Assembly (NCBI RefSeq): GCF_900104445.1
Contig: NZ_FNJI01000010.1
Coordinates: 1-64,000 of the forward strand
Origin: Desulforhopalus singaporensis
Lineage (GTDB): Bacteria; Desulfobacterota; Desulfobulbia; Desulfobulbales; Desulfocapsaceae
Direction of reading: 5' to 3'
Length of the DNA: 64,000 nucleotides
How positions within the stretch are numbered: the first letter of the stretch is position 1; each line of letters begins with the position of its first letter. The position numbers and the translations under genes are program-made. The notes below the pieces were generated by a model. It worked only from the letters and a program-made list of their open reading frames with translations. It did not search any database and was not told the DNA's origin. Shown one piece after another: positions 62,874-64,000 of this stretch.

Positions 62874-64000
62874 CCGTCCACCCTTTGTTCACCCGCTTGT
62901 CGCCGCCATTTTTCGGCGGCTTCAACCGTCTGCATCCCGGACGGTATCTGCGCTACCAGGCTGCTGAGATTTTCTTCCATGTTTTTACTATACAAATCAA
63001 GAAGCTTGCGGTCGTTGTAGCGAAGCGCCCTGCGGGCCCACCGCTCACAATGGCCGCAACCGGAACAACCGTACCTGCATTGTGGCTTGTGTTCGGCAAA
63101 AAACTTGAGAAAACCTTCCAGCATGGAGTTGTCCAGCATGATCTCAAGCGGTTCAAGACAGGTCCCGTCGGGATTTTCACGAAAAGTCAGCCAGTGCGGC
63201 CAGCCGAGCAGATCCAGAAGATTTCCCGAAAATCTTCGTTCAAGATATCCCCGGCACAACTGCACTATCCTGGTGTCATCAAGTCCCCTGCCGGCAATCT
63301 TGAAAAACGAGATTCCCGTTTCCTGCCACACCCCGATGTCTTCCGGCCTGATCCATGGGCTTTTCAGGATTTCCACCCCGTTTTGCAGTTTCTTCAAGAA
63401 GCACCAGTTGAGATAATATTGATTGTATGGCGCACCGGCACCGCCATGAAGAAAACTCTGGGCACCGGTTGAAGCGACACAGTAATGATTGTATTTGAAA
63501 TGGCATTGACTTATGCAGACCGGGTTGACAATTACTTCCAGGTCAGTTCGGCCTTCGGCAACGCCCTTTTCCAAAAACCGAAAATCCCTGTTGACTTCAA
63601 CGTCAACCACGATCCGGCCAACGCCTATGTCGCGGTATTGCCCTATTCCGGCCAGACTGTTTACATAACCGATTGTCGAGACCACCACCTCCAATTGGGG
63701 AAAACATCTGCTGATGATCTCCGCCAGGTAGGGAACGGCAACCGTTATCGACGCAACCCCCGAATCGACCAGAAAACTGAGCAGTTCCTCAAGTTTTTTC
63801 CTTCCCTCACTGGTGTATTCGAGGTTGGCGTACGCCGGGGCATTCAGCAGATAATTAAATCGGATCCCTTTCTCCCGCCCCCTGCCGACATGGGAGCGAA
63901 ATTGGTTTTTGTCTATTGCAGGAAGATATTTTGCCGGTCTGGCAGAGTGGAAGGCGCCGCTCTGAAATGAACCGTAAATTTCAAATATCCGTCCTCCGCT
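62870..64000 (-). CDS. U32-family (UbiU/YhbU-like) protein, 5' end outside window
   Basis: The frame stays open to the window edge; the internal TTG at 63694 is not the start. The seen part, about 376 codons, begins with the strand GRIFEIYGSFQSGAFHSA. U32 peptidase-like motifs are NYLLNAPAYANLEYTSEG, DSGVASITVAVPYLAEI, and TIGYVNSLAGIGQYRDIGVG. A Cys pattern characteristic of Fe-S-carrying U32 members is in VNPVCISQCHFKYNHYC, with more Cys near the C-terminus (CRYGCSGCGHCERW). UbiU/UbiV relatives hydroxylate a quinone precursor without oxygen, so a role in O2-independent hydroxylation is possible. It is the most upstream gene of the operon within view. Confidence 0.85.
   Translation of the reverse strand, partial: SGGRIFEIYGSFQSGAFHSARPAKYLPAIDKNQFRSHVGRGREKGIRFNYLLNAPAYANLEYTSEGRKKLEELLSFLVDSGVASITVAVPYLAEIISRCFPQLEVVVSTIGYVNSLAGIGQYRDIGVGRIVVDVEVNRDFRFLEKGVAEGRTDLEVIVNPVCISQCHFKYNHYCVASTGAQSFLHGGAGAPYNQYYLNWCFLKKLQNGVEILKSPWIRPEDIGVWQETGISFFKIAGRGLDDTRIVQLCRGYLERRFSGNLLDLLGWPHWLTFRENPDGTCLEPLEIMLDNSMLEGFLKFFAEHKPQCRYGCSGCGHCERWARRALRYNDRKLLDLYSKNMEENLSSLVAQIPSGMQTVEAAEKWRRQAGEQRVDG

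Overview
The window looks like chromosomal DNA of an anaerobic, organic-acid-oxidising member of the Desulfobacterota (a sulfate-reducer-like organism, perhaps Desulfobulbales). The reasons are a LUD-type lactate dehydrogenase fused to CCG domains, a GlcD/GlcF-type lactate or glycolate dehydrogenase, a pyruvate:ferredoxin oxidoreductase remnant, a tungsten aldehyde:ferredoxin oxidoreductase, a molybdopterin enzyme of the acetylene-hydratase branch, and a split GcvPA/GcvPB glycine decarboxylase. The taxonomic call is inference; no rRNA or tRNA gene was seen.

Layout. 1-4.6 kb: insertion-sequence debris, a TPR protein, a secreted Cys-rich metallophosphoesterase, a 21-bp inverted repeat and a por (nifJ) N-terminal fragment. 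4.6-17.9 kb, minus strand: a lactate module, dctP-dctQ-dctM (TRAP transporter), glcD, glcF, lutC and a lutB-lutA fusion, preceded by a consensus sigma-54 promoter and by its likely two-component system (periplasmic-sensing hybrid kinase plus NtrC-type activator). Fragments of one IS256-type element lie on both sides of this block (0.6 and 18.1 kb). 18-24 kb: a decayed zone with a DUF3024 protein, two broken IS3 transposases, a probable 8-oxoguanine deaminase, an AraC tail fragment, a frameshifted hotdog thioesterase, a DUF2889 protein and a truncated BCCT transporter. 24-31.3 kb: an aldehyde or xenobiotic stress neighbourhood (double cyclophilin-like protein, MBL-fold lactonase-like protein, cupin, AraC regulator, alpha/beta hydrolase, YqhD-like Fe-alcohol dehydrogenase, TetR).

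31.6-39.7 kb: a possible catabolic cluster with a Mo/W-bisPGD enzyme, an NCS1 permease, a small one-helix membrane protein starting at TTG, a secreted SnoaL-like protein, an AOR and a PAS-LuxR regulator. 40-50.5 kb: a nearly complete glycine cleavage and lipoylation locus (ACT-ACT regulator, lipA, lipB, gcvPB, gcvPA, gcvH, gcvT, Lrp-type regulator; divergent lpd and a Na+/alanine-glycine symporter), with a candidate ~190-nt structured RNA at its edge. 50.5-56.1 kb: housekeeping genes (a short membrane peptide, a lipoprotein, an S4 protein, PepA, a CNNM/CorC-like protein, a DegS/DegP-type protease).

56.2-64 kb, minus strand: a tightly coupled operon (overlaps of 1, 4 and 8 nt) with a U32-family protein, a reductase-SCP2 fusion, a class III aminotransferase, an MMPL/RND exporter, a LuxE/PaaK-like adenylating enzyme and an alpha/beta hydrolase. 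Gene content suggests it makes and exports an aminated, lipid-derived molecule. I do not recognise it as a described pathway, and it is my best candidate for an undescribed system here.
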